The notes under the pieces are model-generated. The model was given only the letters and a program-made list of their open reading frames with translations, made no database searches and was not told where the DNA came from. A DNA stretch of 61,613 bases from Byssochlamys sp. IMV 00236 (taxonomy: Eukaryota > Ascomycota > Eurotiomycetes > Eurotiales > Thermoascaceae). A program made the position numbers and the translations under genes. The stretch is taken from positions 1 to 61,613 of the forward strand of contig MSJH02000285.1 in NCBI GenBank assembly GCA_001931875.2, in the 5' to 3' direction. Below are positions 32,422 to 44,270 of this stretch, in pieces (the first letter of the stretch is position 1; each line of letters starts with the position of its first letter).

Positions 32422-35091
32422 TTATCCAAGAGCTTCAGACAATTGAGTATAAGCTGTCTTTGCTCGATCACGGACATCAAAGCATGGATCATCATCTATC
32501 AATAGTTCCAATTTGTCCTGCACTCCCAAATCCTTTAAGCGCTTGCATCGATTCACTAAATCTTCTTTTTGATCGTTTGTATCTCCCCAAGTCCAGTTAA
32601 TTAATACCCAAGCAGCAGCTACTCTTACGGCATCATCCTCATGACTCTGTTTTCCATCTATATTTTTAGCAAACAATGAACGTATACCTTTTGTCATTTG
32701 TTTTCATTTGCTTACCAAGAGTTCAATCGCGCTTCTCACAATGATATCTCTACTCGTCAAATCCATCTTGGGTGCTTCGGCATTACTGCACATATTTACA
32801 ATGATATATAATGTTGGCACTAGTATCTAAATCTAGAGAGTAAATATAGGAGGTGTAATTCATCATCAACACAATCTTACAGAAGACGCCACTGGTTCCT
32901 CACCATCCTCATGTGTATCCATCGTTTGCAGTTTACTTTCTATAACATCCAATAAAGTCTCTTTACCCATCTTTTCATAGACCCAGTCAATATCCTCTTG
33001 TTCGCCAAACACCAAATTTCTAACAATTTCCAGTGCTTGTTCTTGGATTGTTGTATTCTGATCATGCAGTAAGTCAATAAGTGAGTCAAACGAGAGTGCC
33101 TCCATCACTGACTTTTTCTCATTCAATTCTGCCTTGAACAAGAGGTTATTGATAGCCCATATACCGTTGATTTTCAAGTTGGAATCATTTGATTTTGAAT
33201 ATTGCACAAATTTATCTATAGCCCCTGCTTCTAAAAGCGATTTCTTCATAGGTGAAAAATGTAAGACAAGGTTGCATAGTGCGCCACATGCTGCTGCTTG
33301 AACTGTCTGTGATTCATCATGCAATAACTATCATATATCGAGAAATAGTGGTTCAGTATGAAGCGGATATCATAATGAAGATCAAGACTATACCTTGACA
33401 AGATGAGGCGCGACGTTTTCATCTACAAAACTCGTTCGCAAGTGGCTCACGCTTCTTGATAAAGATTTGGCGCACTGACAGGCAGCCAATCTAACGCTTG
33501 GCTGTTTGCTATTTAAACCTGAAATAACGTGTGGCAGTACTTTGGCTTCTATCGCTTGAGTACGACACTCTTCTTTAGACAAAGTAGCAGCAGCAATAGC
33601 AATCAGCGAGTTCTAGAGAATACGGTTTGGTTAAAAGAAAAGGGGATAAAACCATGCTTATATACCTCTTTTATCTTTTCCTTTCTCTTTGCCGTGCTAC
33701 CCATGCCAGGAATACCCAATTGACAGGTATGATCTTCAATCTCTCGTGAAGAAGAAACACTGGCCAAAAGCTCCGCAAGTTTTGAAATAGCGTCCGCGTC
33801 ATAAGCTGCCTTTTGCATTTCCTCGTCATCCTTTATCAAATCTGCCAATACAAGGGGTGCTCTTTCTTGAATATCTCCCGTAGGTTCTTGCAGTAACTTG
33901 ACAAGAGCTGGAAGGACAATGAGGATGATGTCATTTGATGGTTCTGTAAACACACCAGTGCGATACAAGTTTGTCAAACTATTCTACAACGATTAGATCA
34001 TCCTTTGTGTCAAATTTGTGTAATTTGGGTAGACATACCATGTACAGGCAATGAGTCGCATGGCAGAACATTTTCCTTTAGCAAAGTCAAGCATAGTACT
34101 CAACGTGGTCTGCCCGGTATTGGAGGCTGCATTCAAACGAAAAGGGTTAGTCAACTATTATAGTTTATAAAAAAGTTTTTACATTTTGATTGAATAATGA
34201 TATCCCCCAACAGCCTATTCTCATGACACAAGCTCGACAATGCATCCAAGGCCGCCTCCTGTGCTTTAATACAGTGTGAGTGTAAGATGTCGACGAGTGG
34301 TTGAACGATGCCAGCCTCTTGTAACTGTAACTGTTGAGTATCTGTATCACAGCACTTGGATACGATGGCTGCTGTAAACTCGGCAATCATTGCAAAAGAT
34401 AATCCTTCGGAGGTAGTTGCCACAGATGATTCTTCTATCAAAAACCCCGAGGTTACTTTAAGTATCAAAGCCAGATCACGAATATGTTTTTCCTATATTC
34501 CCAGATGTGTAAAACATATTCCTATTTCTTAAAAAAAAAAAGGGTCAACTTACAGTGATACATGCGTTTCTTAGAGATTTGGATGAAGAGGCTGTAAAGA
34601 TAGCTTTAAGTGCTCTTGTACTGGCTTCGATCAATTTGCGTCTTTGACGTAATGACTCTATCAAGTGCTTGTCATGAGGGAGTGAAAGTGTGTTGAGTAA
34701 AGGAACGATTGAACCAGAAGTGATGACAGCAGACACATTATCGTCTTTGCCTATATATTGTTAATAAGTATTTTTATATATGCATAATAGTTATCCTTTA
34801 TTTACCATAGGCAATACTACCCAAAATAGTAGCTGCCTGTATCTTTAAAGTATATGGGCTCTCTTCTGGTAAGGAAAGGTAATCAACAAGTCTATATAGA
34901 ACAATGAGCGTCGTGTTCTTGTTTTTCTTCTTCTTTTTCTACCTTTGAACAACACCGAGCTTTATATACAACTCTTTTTTTGTTTTGTTGCCAATGACCG
35001 AGTTTTTGATAAAACGTAATGCTTTAAGTCTCTTGTTGCTATCTGGCGATCCTAATTCTTTAATAGATTCCTCGTACTTTGAAGTCGTCAT
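32422..35091 (-). CDS. Armadillo-repeat protein ARMC8/Gid5 (Vid28), GID/CTLH E3 ligase subunit
   Basis: Ten exons on the minus strand (34943-35091, 34806-34891, 34554-34750, 34183-34492, 34039-34126, 33666-33978, 33394-33612, 32881-33327, 32716-32826, 32422-32646) join to 714 residues made of armadillo repeats. Family marks: KELGSPDSNKRLKALRFIKN at the N-terminus, DNVSAVITSGSIVPLLN, SSLCHENRLLGDIII, LKINGIWAINNLLF and the conserved end DDDPCFDVRDRAKTAYTQL. In the GID/CTLH complex this subunit links the substrate receptor to the RING core; the yeast complex degrades gluconeogenic enzymes. The junction of the last two exons is least certain: the chosen 69-nt intron (32647-32715) keeps frame, but alternatives exist. 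Confidence 0.88.
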
Positions 35092-35368
35092 TAATTAAAA
35101 AAAGAAGGAAAAAAAAGAAGGAAAAATTATCTCCCAGCTTGCAGGCAAAACAACAGTCAATAGCCTTGCGGAATGTATATATTTTTTATGCAAAGGGATC
35201 ATCCATAATATAAAGTATTCGAAGAGAGATGATTTGTGTACTTTCTAATTCGATACCCGAGAGTAGGCCAACCAATGTTATTTATTGATCGCATAGATAA
35301 AATTTTTCTTTTTTTTTTTTTTCAGTGTAGATCTTTGCTTTCTTTTTCCCTTTTTTTTCTTAAATAAA

Positions 35369-36909
35369 ATGATTGCTCCAACAGAACCAACAGAACCAAT
35401 TGAACGAATATCAAATGAAAAAACAGATAGAGAATCATCCATATCCAATGCTTATTCTTCACCAGATATCATTCCTCCTGATGGTGGAAGAGGTTGGCTT
35501 GTCGTCTTTGGTTCATTTTTGGTAAATGAATAAAAACTGACTTTGAATTGACAATGAGCTGATAAAAAGTACTAGGGCATGTTTGCGATGTGAGTTTTGG
35601 GATGAAGAAGTTGATATATGAGATGTACTAATATTGCGTATATTAGATTTGGATATAATTATAGCTGGGGTGTCTATCTTAATTATTATAGAACAAATGT
35701 ATATATTGGTCAAATGAGTACTCTCTCTTGGATTGGCTCAATCTGTGTCGCGTTATTTTTTATTACAGGGCCCATCAACCAAATACTTATTGAAAGAATG
35801 GGTTACAAATATATGCTTGCAACAGGTACTGTTTGTTGTACAGCTGCTCTTATTTTGGCCAGTTTTGCACAAGAGGTAATTATATAAAATTTAACAAATC
35901 AAAAAGATGAAACAAAATCTAAAAAAGGTACCAAATAAAAAATATGACAGGTATGGCACGTATTTCTGACGCAAGGTGTCTTGTTTGGCCTTGGAGCATC
36001 CTTTGTCAGTTTAACCTGTATTGGTGCACCTCAACAGTGGTTTTCAAAGAGAAGAGGTTTAGCTGTTGGTTTATCATTTTGCGGATCTGGTGTTGGTGGT
36101 TTAGTTGTAGCCAATATTTCTATGGCAGCTATCAAAAGCATCGGTTATCGATGGGCTCTTCGTATTGATGGTATTGTCATCTTTATTCTTTTATCGATTG
36201 CTACTTGTCTTGTTCGTCCCTTTGGAGATGTAAAAAAGACAGGTGGTCAAAGAAAGGTAATTAATTGGTATCTATTCAAAAACTCCATGTTTTCTGTCAT
36301 GTTTATGCATGGTCTTATTACAACTTTTGGTTACATGGTAAGTCCTCTTTTTCTTTTTCTTTTTTTTTATATCTCACTTATATATAGACACCCTACTTCT
36401 TATTACCTTCCCATGCAAATGCACTTAATCTGGACCCTTGGGTTGGTGCCAACCTTTCCGCCATCATGTCGGCAGTCAATGCTGTCGCAAGAGTGTTTAC
36501 TGGACATGTAGGCGATAAGCTTGGCAGGTTCAACAGTCTGTTTCTCTGTACATTTCTGTGCGGTGCAAGCTGCTTGCTCATTTGGACCAATGTTCATAAT
36601 GAAGGAACCCTTTGGGCATTTGCCGTTATCTATGGTTTCTTTGGTGGAGGCTATGTCGCACTCTTCCCTGCAGTCCAACCACAGGTCGTTGGCCTTGAGA
36701 ATATTGGTCCAGCTATTGGATTACTTTACACCACTAATATATTTGGATATCTCTTTGGTACACCGATAGCTTCTGCACTCATCAACCTAGATACACCACC
36801 CAATTATCTTTATGGTGCATTATGGGCAGGAAGTACTATTGTTGTCGGTTCCTTGTTTGCAGGATGGCTTAGAATCCTAAAAGGTGGATTTAAGTTTGTC
36901 AAGATTTAA
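35369..36909 (+). CDS. MFS transporter, monocarboxylate permease (MCT) type
   Basis: Exons 35369-35521, 35576-35589 (14 nt), 35647-35875, 35951-36337 and 36388-36909 join to 434 residues. The N-terminal motif PPDGGRGWLVVFGSFL is the MCT-family signature at helix 1; NYSWGVYLNYY, SKRRGLAVGLSFCGSGVGG and GHVGDKLGRFN follow. About twelve hydrophobic helices with a central loop (KKTGGQRK). A 14-nt micro-exon lies inside helix 1. Likely substrate is a short carboxylate or similar small solute; fungal members vary and none can be assigned. The T-rich leader precedes the ATG. Confidence 0.92.
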
Positions 36910-37454
36910 GTCATTATGTGTATCTTGTAGATAACTTTTTTTTATTTTTTATTTGCATTAGTTTAATAGATAAAAAGATTTCAGTTTATATAACGCGTTT
37001 GTTTACGCGTGACGCGTAGCACGTACCTATCATTTTTTTTTTCATAGCGTAGTTTTAAAAGGATAAGCATACTCTTTGTTATCGAATCATGTGTGTATAT
37101 GACCATCATGAACACACACCATGTTCTAATAAGATCGACCTTGTATTGTGGTAGATTTATCAAAAAAAAGAAAGAAAACCTTGAAAGTTGGTTATTTTCC
37201 CATCACATATTATTTACTGTATTTTTGTTTTCAAGTCTTTGCTGACTTCTACAGCTCCCAATTCGTATCTATTGCATGCAATTTTATAATTTGGAATATC
37301 TCCTGCCTTTTATCATCCCATCAGCTCTTCAGCTGCAATTTTCCTTCTTTTATTGTTCTCTAATGAACACGCTCTACTGGTTATTTCGCTACATATATAC
37401 ATAACTTTCTTAAGTCAATACATTTATTTCAATCATGTATGGATTTTTAAAGTT
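36910..37454. other. Intergenic, no gene supported
   Basis: 545 nt after the MFS gene, with an ACGCGT cluster at 36995-37020 and otherwise AT-rich sequence. Open frames here are antisense to the relic that follows or lack any pattern. Confidence 0.4.
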
Positions 37455-38000
37455 TTACGTTCGGCAATTCAGTTCGCTTCCGTCAAAAGCTGTATCAATA
37501 AAACCCCAAACACGTCGCATAACATCGCGTTCGCTATAATCTGTGAGGGACAAATAGTTAGTAGCGAATAAATCTGCAGCCTATTGAATGGTCATCTTTA
37601 GCCAATAAAGATCTTGCTCAGTGGCTGGATCAATGACTATATTTTTGATATGGTTGAAAACTTTAATTATATCCGTAGTTCTAGGGATTGTATTCTAAAA
37701 GTCTTTTATTTTTTCGGGAAATTGAAAACTGATATCCTTCTCAACGCACTTGTTCTTGATCTCATCTAATTCTTCCGCAGAAAAGATATCTATCCAATTT
37801 TTGTCATCCAAATCTAAAATAAGAGAACAAGGAGGACTAATACATAAAAAAGTTTCATTAAATACATTTATGTGCGATGCTTAGCATGTTACTTACTGTT
37901 CATAGTTCAGTTTTAGAGTAAACTCGTTCAATGCTTCTTCTACATATCGTCCAGTGGAAAGCTTTCACATTCTATCTTTTTGAAGCAAGGTATACATATT
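37455..38000 (-). pseudogene. Relic of a multicopy Mucorales-type gene family, with a recognisable intron
   Basis: Reading the minus strand, a frame runs STGRYVEEALNEF, then a canonical intron (gtaagt...attag, about 37839-37898), then PPCSLILDLDDKNWIDIF, SAEELDEIKNKCVEKDI, DLYWLKMTIQ, NYLSLTDYSERDVMRRVW and GFIDTAFDGSELNCRT to a TAA at 37455-37457. Two in-frame TAG codons interrupt it (after EKIKDF and after MTIQ), plus a TGA near the upstream end, so it is dead in this form. The style (ILDLDD ... RRVWGFID..FD) matches a lineage-expanded protein family I recall from Mucorales genomes; its function is not known to me. Confidence 0.55.
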
Positions 38001-38061
38001 TTTAACATTCACTTTATCGGTACTTGTTAACTTGTATCCCAAAAAACTTGCTTTACTTATA

Positions 38062-38102
38062 GGGAAACACTACATGTACCAGAAAATGCACCAGAAATTA
38101 GA
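38062..38102 (+). repeat. Third copy of the GGGAAACACTAC terminal motif
   Basis: GGGAAACACTAC followed by ATGTACCAGAAAATGCACCAGAAA. It has the same 12-base start and the same AAAATGCA-X-GAAA sub-pattern as the two ends of the inverted-repeat element at 38518-39937. Confidence 0.6.
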
Positions 38103-38517
38103 CTAATACTTCGGGCACTGCCTCTAGCTATTACCTATGGTGTAATCTAACAATGCTTTCCAATGTGCAGCGCCACGCTAAGCATGGCTTTATGAAGTTG
38201 CCATATAGGACTTGTTCTTTTCAAGAAGAAGAAAGAGATAAAAAAGATATGTTGTTATTTATTCTAGTTTTATGTTGTCAGTTGATCAACAAAGATGTAA
38301 GAACATGTGTAATTCACACTTTATATCAGAGAGAGTGAACCGGACAGCCTTAGGTTAGGCAGAGGCATTGGTAATGTGAAGTTATAAAATGATGTCATAG
38401 AAGAAGCGCCCGTAGCATTAGCTTATTTTCTGGTGTATGTAGTATTCACCTTGCTTGCATTACCTGATTTGCTTGATTGTGAACCATTTCCACTGCCACT
38501 ATAAATAATACCACTAC

Positions 38518-39937
38518 GGGAAACACTACGCGAAAATACATGCGAAAATAAAGTTAGTGTTACGTATACATAATTGTTTTTTTTGGGTTTTACTCTTCGC
38601 ATTATTTTCAATATTATCATTCTTTGAAGAAAGAAAAGCAAAAGAAAATGCTGACCACAAAATACGTTATTCTTATAGACGCGTCATGCCTAATGCTCAT
38701 TGGCCGTGATAATTTCAAGGAATAATCCTGTTTTCTTATAAAATGAAACTATTTTTAATGAACTCTCAGCATAATAAAGAGATTATTACAGACTCATCGG
38801 TGCACATTTTTCTTATACTTCAGTGTTGAACATAGTACTGCTTGTAGGCGTGGTTTGTCTAGTGTTATAAATCAGAGGACCAATGAGTACAATAAGATAG
38901 GATGGAGCTTCACAATGACATAAGAATAGAATAGAGGTAGATATTTACCTCTTATTACATTAAAAGTTTAAAAAAGGTTCCTCGGAATAAATACTCTCCT
39001 GCTTGTGCCTAGATTTCTAGCCTCAGATCAACAATTAGTCAGATACAAATTCAAATGTCGTCTATGATGAAAGAATGATATTTTATAAATAGCAAAGCCT
39101 TGGTTTTTCTTATACACACGCAAAAACTCTATGAGTACTGTGATAATCGGTGAATAAGTAGCTTTAACTCGGGAAAAGATCTAGAAAATAAGAAGATGGA
39201 GTGAGCCATTGTCAACTAATTGCATATTAAATATAGCATGTTATCAACCACTATAGATTATGCCATGAGTCAGTGTTGTGGGCTTAATGCGGTTTATTGC
39301 GTTTGTACTTAAGATGACTTTGGCTAGTGTACGAAATATATTGATTATATTGAGTCAAGGTGTGTATAATTTTCTTTGATATAAACGTACAAATACGACA
39401 AACACCTCACTTTGTGGCTGGTTGATATGACCTTATGTTCACACGAAAGTTAAGCGAGGAACTAAGGAACGATTTGACTTGCACAAGCATGGATTATACA
39501 AAAGCATGCGTACAAAGTACTTTATTTTAAAAGTGGATGTTAAAGCAACTTGAAATTTGTAGATAAAATGAAACATTACACGGATGTTGAAAGAATCCTT
39601 AGTAAATATACCCTGATCCTCCACTTAATTGTTGATTCGATTCTTTGGATTGTATTTAATAAGTTGCAGATGTATATAATGGATCTGTATACTTTTAGAC
39701 AGCAGATAATACGCTGTACCTGTCATTTTGACTCAAGTCACCTGAGACCTTTAAACCAACCGTGGCACCTGGCAGATTAAAAAGAAGTATAGAAAGTTAA
39801 TTCGGCCAAGATTACCATCATTATATGAGCCATCCTGTATAACAAACGGCGATGTTTTATACAAATAAATGAAACCTTCTGTTCTGGTGTGCCCATAGTG
39901 TTTTCGCGTGCATTTTCGCGTGCGCGTAGTGTTTCCC
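38518..39937. mobile_element. Candidate DNA-transposon relic bounded by inverted repeats
   Basis: The left end (38518 on, plus strand) starts GGGAAACACTACGCG then AAAATACATGCGAAAATA. The right end (39898-39937), read on the minus strand, starts with the same 15 bases then CACGCGAAAATGCACGCGAAAACAC. The 1.42 kb between the ends carries only short decayed frames (for example 39439-39624 minus). The CACTA core and sub-terminal GCGAAAA repeats recall CACTA-like elements, but the matching sequence begins six bases before CACTA. I see no convincing target-site duplication, so the superfamily is open. Confidence 0.5.
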
Positions 39938-39963
39938 TTTTTTTTTATTCCTTTTTATACGAA

Positions 39964-41366
39964 ATGTATTCAGACATTTTAATAAAGAGGTTACAGAAAG
40001 AACTTCGTATGTTATAATTGTATATTTGAGAAACATTATTGATATAAATAATAGGAAGCCTTGAAAGAGAACCGCCACCGGGAATCACTTGCTATCCAAA
40101 AGAAGACGACATTACACAATTAGAAGCATGTAAGCAGCTTTAAGAAAAGTAGTAGTTGTGTATATAATGTAAAACACTTTATTAGATATCAAAGGACCAC
40201 CTGATACGCCTTATGAGAAGGGACTATTCAAACTTGATATTCAGATACCTTTAAAATATCCATTTGAGCCACCTCAGATTCGCTTTAAAACACTCATTTA
40301 CCATCCCAACATTGACGACAGTGGACGCATATGTGCAGACATTTTAAAAACGGGTGGGTGGAAGCCTGCGCTTAATCTTTCAACCACTTTAATATCCTTA
40401 TCTCAATTACTTGCTCATCCAAATCCTGATGATCCTTTGGATGCTGATATTGCAAAGGAGTATTATATAGACTATCCTCAATTTAAACAAAAGGCCGAGG
40501 AGTACACGTTGAAATATGCCACAAAAGATTCCGCTGAAGATAATAATAATACCAACAACTTCCTCAAGACAGAACAAGAGGACAAGGAAGAGGACGATTA
40601 TGAATTGACTATACCTAATAAAGCATCAACATCACTACTGCTACTTTCAAAGAAAAAGAACAAGAAACAAGGCACAGCCAAGCGTTCATCGACTGAGAAT
40701 GATACAGGGTCCATACACACAAGTAACATACCTGAGTCTACGGAAACATTGTCGACGACTGAAAGGGAATTATCAGAGGAAGTAGAACAGACTTCAGAGA
40801 ATGCTTCAGCAGAGGACTTGACAAAAGATCAGATCAAAGAAGAACATGATGAAAATCCAGAAAAACATCTTCCTGTGGTGGACATAAGTAACCAACAGTC
40901 AAACAATCAAAATAACAAGCAGAAGTGTACCAAAAGAAGATCTTCTCAGCACAAGTCGAAGGATAGAAAGCAAAAGCTAAAAGAAAAGGAAGTGGCTATT
41001 GTTATTGATCACATTGAAGAAAAGGAAGCAGAAAACTTGGATACTACAAATTATACTGAGGCAACGAGTAGCTATAGTCGTAAGGAAGAATTAATATCAA
41101 CTCAGCTTGAGGATGGCCCTGATGGTCACCCCACATTATTTGATGGCAACACAAAAGCAACTGGAAAAAACGGGGTTAAACGTCCCTATAGTGCACTTGA
41201 GCTTTTGGATGTCATTGAACTTTCTGACGACGACGACGAAAGCGACGGTAATAATAAAGACCAAGAGGCATTTTCAGAGCCTCCGTTGTATACATTAAGA
41301 TTATCCAAGAAACTGTCGAGAACAACGCTCAATTTAAGCAAAAAGAAGAAGACCACTGGGAATTAA
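39964..41366 (+). CDS. Ubiquitin-conjugating enzyme E2, UBE2T-like, with long C-terminal tail
   Basis: Exons 39964-40006, 40055-40129 and 40186-41366 join to 432 residues. The UBC fold covers about 5-155: REPPPGITCYPKEDD, DTPYEKGLFKLDIQIPLKYP, EPPQIRFKTLIYHPNI (HPN motif) and SGRICADILK with catalytic Cys89, then HPNPDDPLDADIAKEYY. This is the UBE2T pattern, the E2 of the Fanconi anaemia pathway that monoubiquitinates FANCD2. The human protein is about 197 residues; here a 275-residue hydrophilic tail follows, rich in Glu, Lys, Thr and Asn. The tail contains three [ST]L.LSKK motifs (about 189, 409, 420) and, near residue 382, VIELSDDDDES, which looks like a SUMO-interacting motif. Neighbouring genes are unrelated. 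Confidence 0.92.
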
Positions 41367-41504
41367 TCACAGTCAGCCTAAATGGCTTGTACAGTCACAC
41401 CATTCCCACCTCTTCCTTCTCTCTCTTTGTTTATTATAAAAAGGGAGGTTATTGTATATCTACGCATTTTTTCATACGAAATTATTCGACTATAGTATAT
41501 CAAC

Positions 41505-42550
41505 ATGATTCCATCAATTCCTTTACTCGAAACCCTTGAAATCACATTAACTAGTACGGGCGTAGCTGAACTAGCATTCAACAGACCCAATCGATATAAT
41601 GCATTATCACCTTTAGCTTATAGAGTAAATAAATGAATAATAAATAAAAACAGCCATTTACAATATCCAAAACAGGATTGGTTATCAGCCATTCAATGGG
41701 CTGCAAAGTGTGATGCTGTAAAGGTAGTCGTGTTGACAGGTCGAGGAAAATATTATACCTCAGGACAAGAATTACAAGAACCTGATTTTAGTGCGGCTGG
41801 TATTGAGGCTCAGAAGAAACGACGTCAGGTTACAAAGTAAAACAAAAAGAAAGTATCTATTATATATAAAAAACTCATTGTGATGCACAGAACACTGGTA
41901 GACGAATTGATCAATTTCCCAAAGCTATTGATTGCTGGTGTCAATGGTAAATAAACAAAGAACAATGTAGTATAGTAGCTCATTACAGTTTATGTGCGGC
42001 AGGTAATGCGATTGGCTTCGGTGTAACAACATTGGCATTATGTGATGTCGTGTATTCAGTACCTGGAGCAACATTTAACACTCCTTTTATGAAACTGGCC
42101 TTTTGTGCGGAAGGATGTTCTTCCATCTTGTTTCCAAGGATTATGGGACCTTCCAAGGCGAATGAAATGCTGGTAAAAAAAAAAAAGGTATATGTGCAAT
42201 TATAACAAAATGCTCATTTTTTTTTTCTCTAGTTGATGGGTCGTACTTTTACTGCCGAAGAACTCGTGGACTGTGGATTCGTCAGCCGTCTCTTACCTCT
42301 CGACGGCTTCCGTGAACAAATTCTTAATATTGCTGAAGAGGCAGCTAAATTCAGTGCGACGGCTATAGGAGTATCCAAAAAGCTTATTCGAGACGTTGAT
42401 CGTGAATTACTGCTTAAAGTTAATGCAGTAGAAATGGAACAGCTGACGAAGCAAATGGCTAGTGAAGAATCGATTACAAGTTTAAAACGGTTTGTAGAGG
42501 AAGCAAAGAAAAAGAAGGCACTAAGACAAAATAAAAGCAGCAAAATCTAA
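41505..42550 (+). CDS. Delta3,Delta2-enoyl-CoA isomerase (crotonase family), peroxisomal
   Basis: Exons 41505-41624, 41676-41836, 41891-41946, 42003-42172 and 42233-42550 join to 274 residues. Crotonase landmarks: AELAFNRPNRYNALS, VVLTGRGKYYTSGQEL (oxyanion-hole loop), LIAGVNGNAIGFG (second oxyanion-hole loop) and KLAFCAEGCSS, where the conserved Glu is the isomerase general base of the ECI group. The protein ends in Ser-Lys-Ile, a tolerated variant of the peroxisomal SKL signal. Role: moves double bonds of unsaturated acyl-CoAs so that beta-oxidation can proceed. The ATG lies 138 nt after the UBE2T-like stop, in the same direction. Confidence 0.92.
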
Positions 42551-43765
42551 AAATAACGCCATTTTGCTATACTGTTTTTATGCTCAAGTTTGTGAATGCA
42601 ACGAACGTTTTGGATCTTTGATTTTGAACAATAAAATACAAGCACACATTTGCTTTCACTTTTATTATCTTCCATACGCTATCTTTAAAAATTACTGAAG
42701 AGGATGTGCATTTGATGAGATAAATCTTTATACAACATTGGCCATACTGACAACATTGTATCTTCACTGATAAAGTTCCCATTCAAATCTTTTTTTTTTA
42801 AACAGCATTCGTTTTTCTATCAACCATAACTTAAAAGGAGTCAGTAGGCGACAACAAGAGTTTAAAGAATGGAGTGAATCCAAAGATGGCAAAGACTTTT
42901 AGTTGGCAAGAACTCAACTCAAAATATTCAAACTCGCAGTAAAACTTGTACAAATGGCAATGTCCATAAACAGCAGGTGAATAAGTGTATTGACTCAACC
43001 GTAGATTCTACAATAGAATAGTATGTAGGATTGTAATTTGCTTGTCTTCACCATTGAAGTCATAATGCTGGATACCTCACTGTCATACGAGAAATAAGAA
43101 AACAAATATAAAAAGAATCTATTGCCTCCCTTTTGAAATTTGAGAAGCCGCCCATAGTTTAATTCCCTTTATTGGCGAACAATGACCCAAATTTTTACGT
43201 GTTACCTCATGCGTAAAAAGAAAAAGATATTTACTTCCTTTTCCCTCATTAAAAAGAAAACAAAATTCTTTCTTAAGCATAAGCAAATAGTTCCAAAAGC
43301 TTTTATTTCTAAAATAAGCAAAAGGTAGAAACCATCAATTAGGGCTTTTCAGGTGTCAATGCGACCATTTACCATGTTCCTTAGGTCAATCAATAATGAA
43401 ATACAATTGGCCTAATGGAACCTTTTATAGTAAACATTTCGCAATATGATACAGATTTTGTCGTCAATACTTTAGAAATAAACTTCGAGAAACTTCTACA
43501 CACATACACATGAATCTCTTCAAAGCCCAATCTACTTCCTCAAAACGCCGTTGACCGAATTTTTCAAACTATTCTACCAGACCACATTAGCTTGTTGCAA
43601 TAAATACAAATGGATTATAGATGTAAACTAAATTCTGTATCAAGACATACGCTTTCTGTCCTACACGAATACATAATCCAATACAGTAATAATGACGGCA
43701 TTATTAACCAAGCGGTAGACGATCGGCAGAATCTCTCACTTGGCTTGAAATCCAAGTTTTCGCCC
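42551..43765. other. Gene-less AT-rich interval
   Basis: 1.2 kb with no conserved frame. A stretch near 43695-43770 superficially recalls tRNA A and B boxes but does not fold into a tRNA by eye (see rejected list). Confidence 0.4.
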
Positions 43766-44270
43766 TTAGTCACCTAAGGAGACTTGTTTTGACTCTGATC
43801 GGATATAATTATACACATAACTGCATAGCCCAAAAGGGAGTCTTTTTAAACAAATAATATCCAAATGAGGATGTTTATTTACATCAATCCGGTTTGAACT
43901 GAAGTGTAAGAATAACAATAGAGATTCTTTTTGCAAACCAAATACAATACGTCTTACTCTATATGGGGACGAACTTCTGTAAACTAAAAGTTCCAAGTTC
44001 TGAATTAAGTTTTGTAAAAAGAAAAATGATGTGAAGCATACAGGACGATCTAATAGCAACAACAACCAACAAAGCAAAGTTGAAATACAATCGCAAGTTT
44101 AAGTTAAATCACATGGAATATGCAAAGGAAGACCCCGCAGCAATCAACCAAGTTTGCACAAAAACAGGCTCTAAATAATCAAGTAAATCGCATTCTATTT
44201 TTAACAAGATCCACTTTTTGCCAAGTGGAAACGAAATCACGACTTTATCTGGAAACATGTCTAAAACCAG
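43766..44270 (-). pseudogene. Two coherent minus-strand frames, unidentified relic or gene fragment
   Basis: Frame 44109-44270 reads LVLDMFPDKVVISFPLGKKW ... FVQTWLIAAGSSFAYSM to a TGA. About 30 nt downstream, in another frame, 43766-44077 reads NLELLVYRSSSPYRVRRIVFG, LFLHFSSNRIDVNKHP and LKRLPFGLCSYVYNYI to a TGA. Both have protein-like composition rather than AT-noise, so this may be an old coding sequence split by a frameshift, or two exons. I recognise no family. Confidence 0.3.

Noticed and set aside
32671..32716. Alternative 28-nt intron near the end of the ARMC8 gene
   Set aside because: It shifts the reading frame and is shorter than any other intron here; the 69-nt alternative keeps frame.
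43695..43770. Possible tRNA gene (accaagcggtagac ... ggcttgaaatcc resembling A and B boxes)
   Set aside because: No acceptor stem pairs at the expected spacing, the T-loop consensus is off at several positions and no anticodon arm could be drawn.
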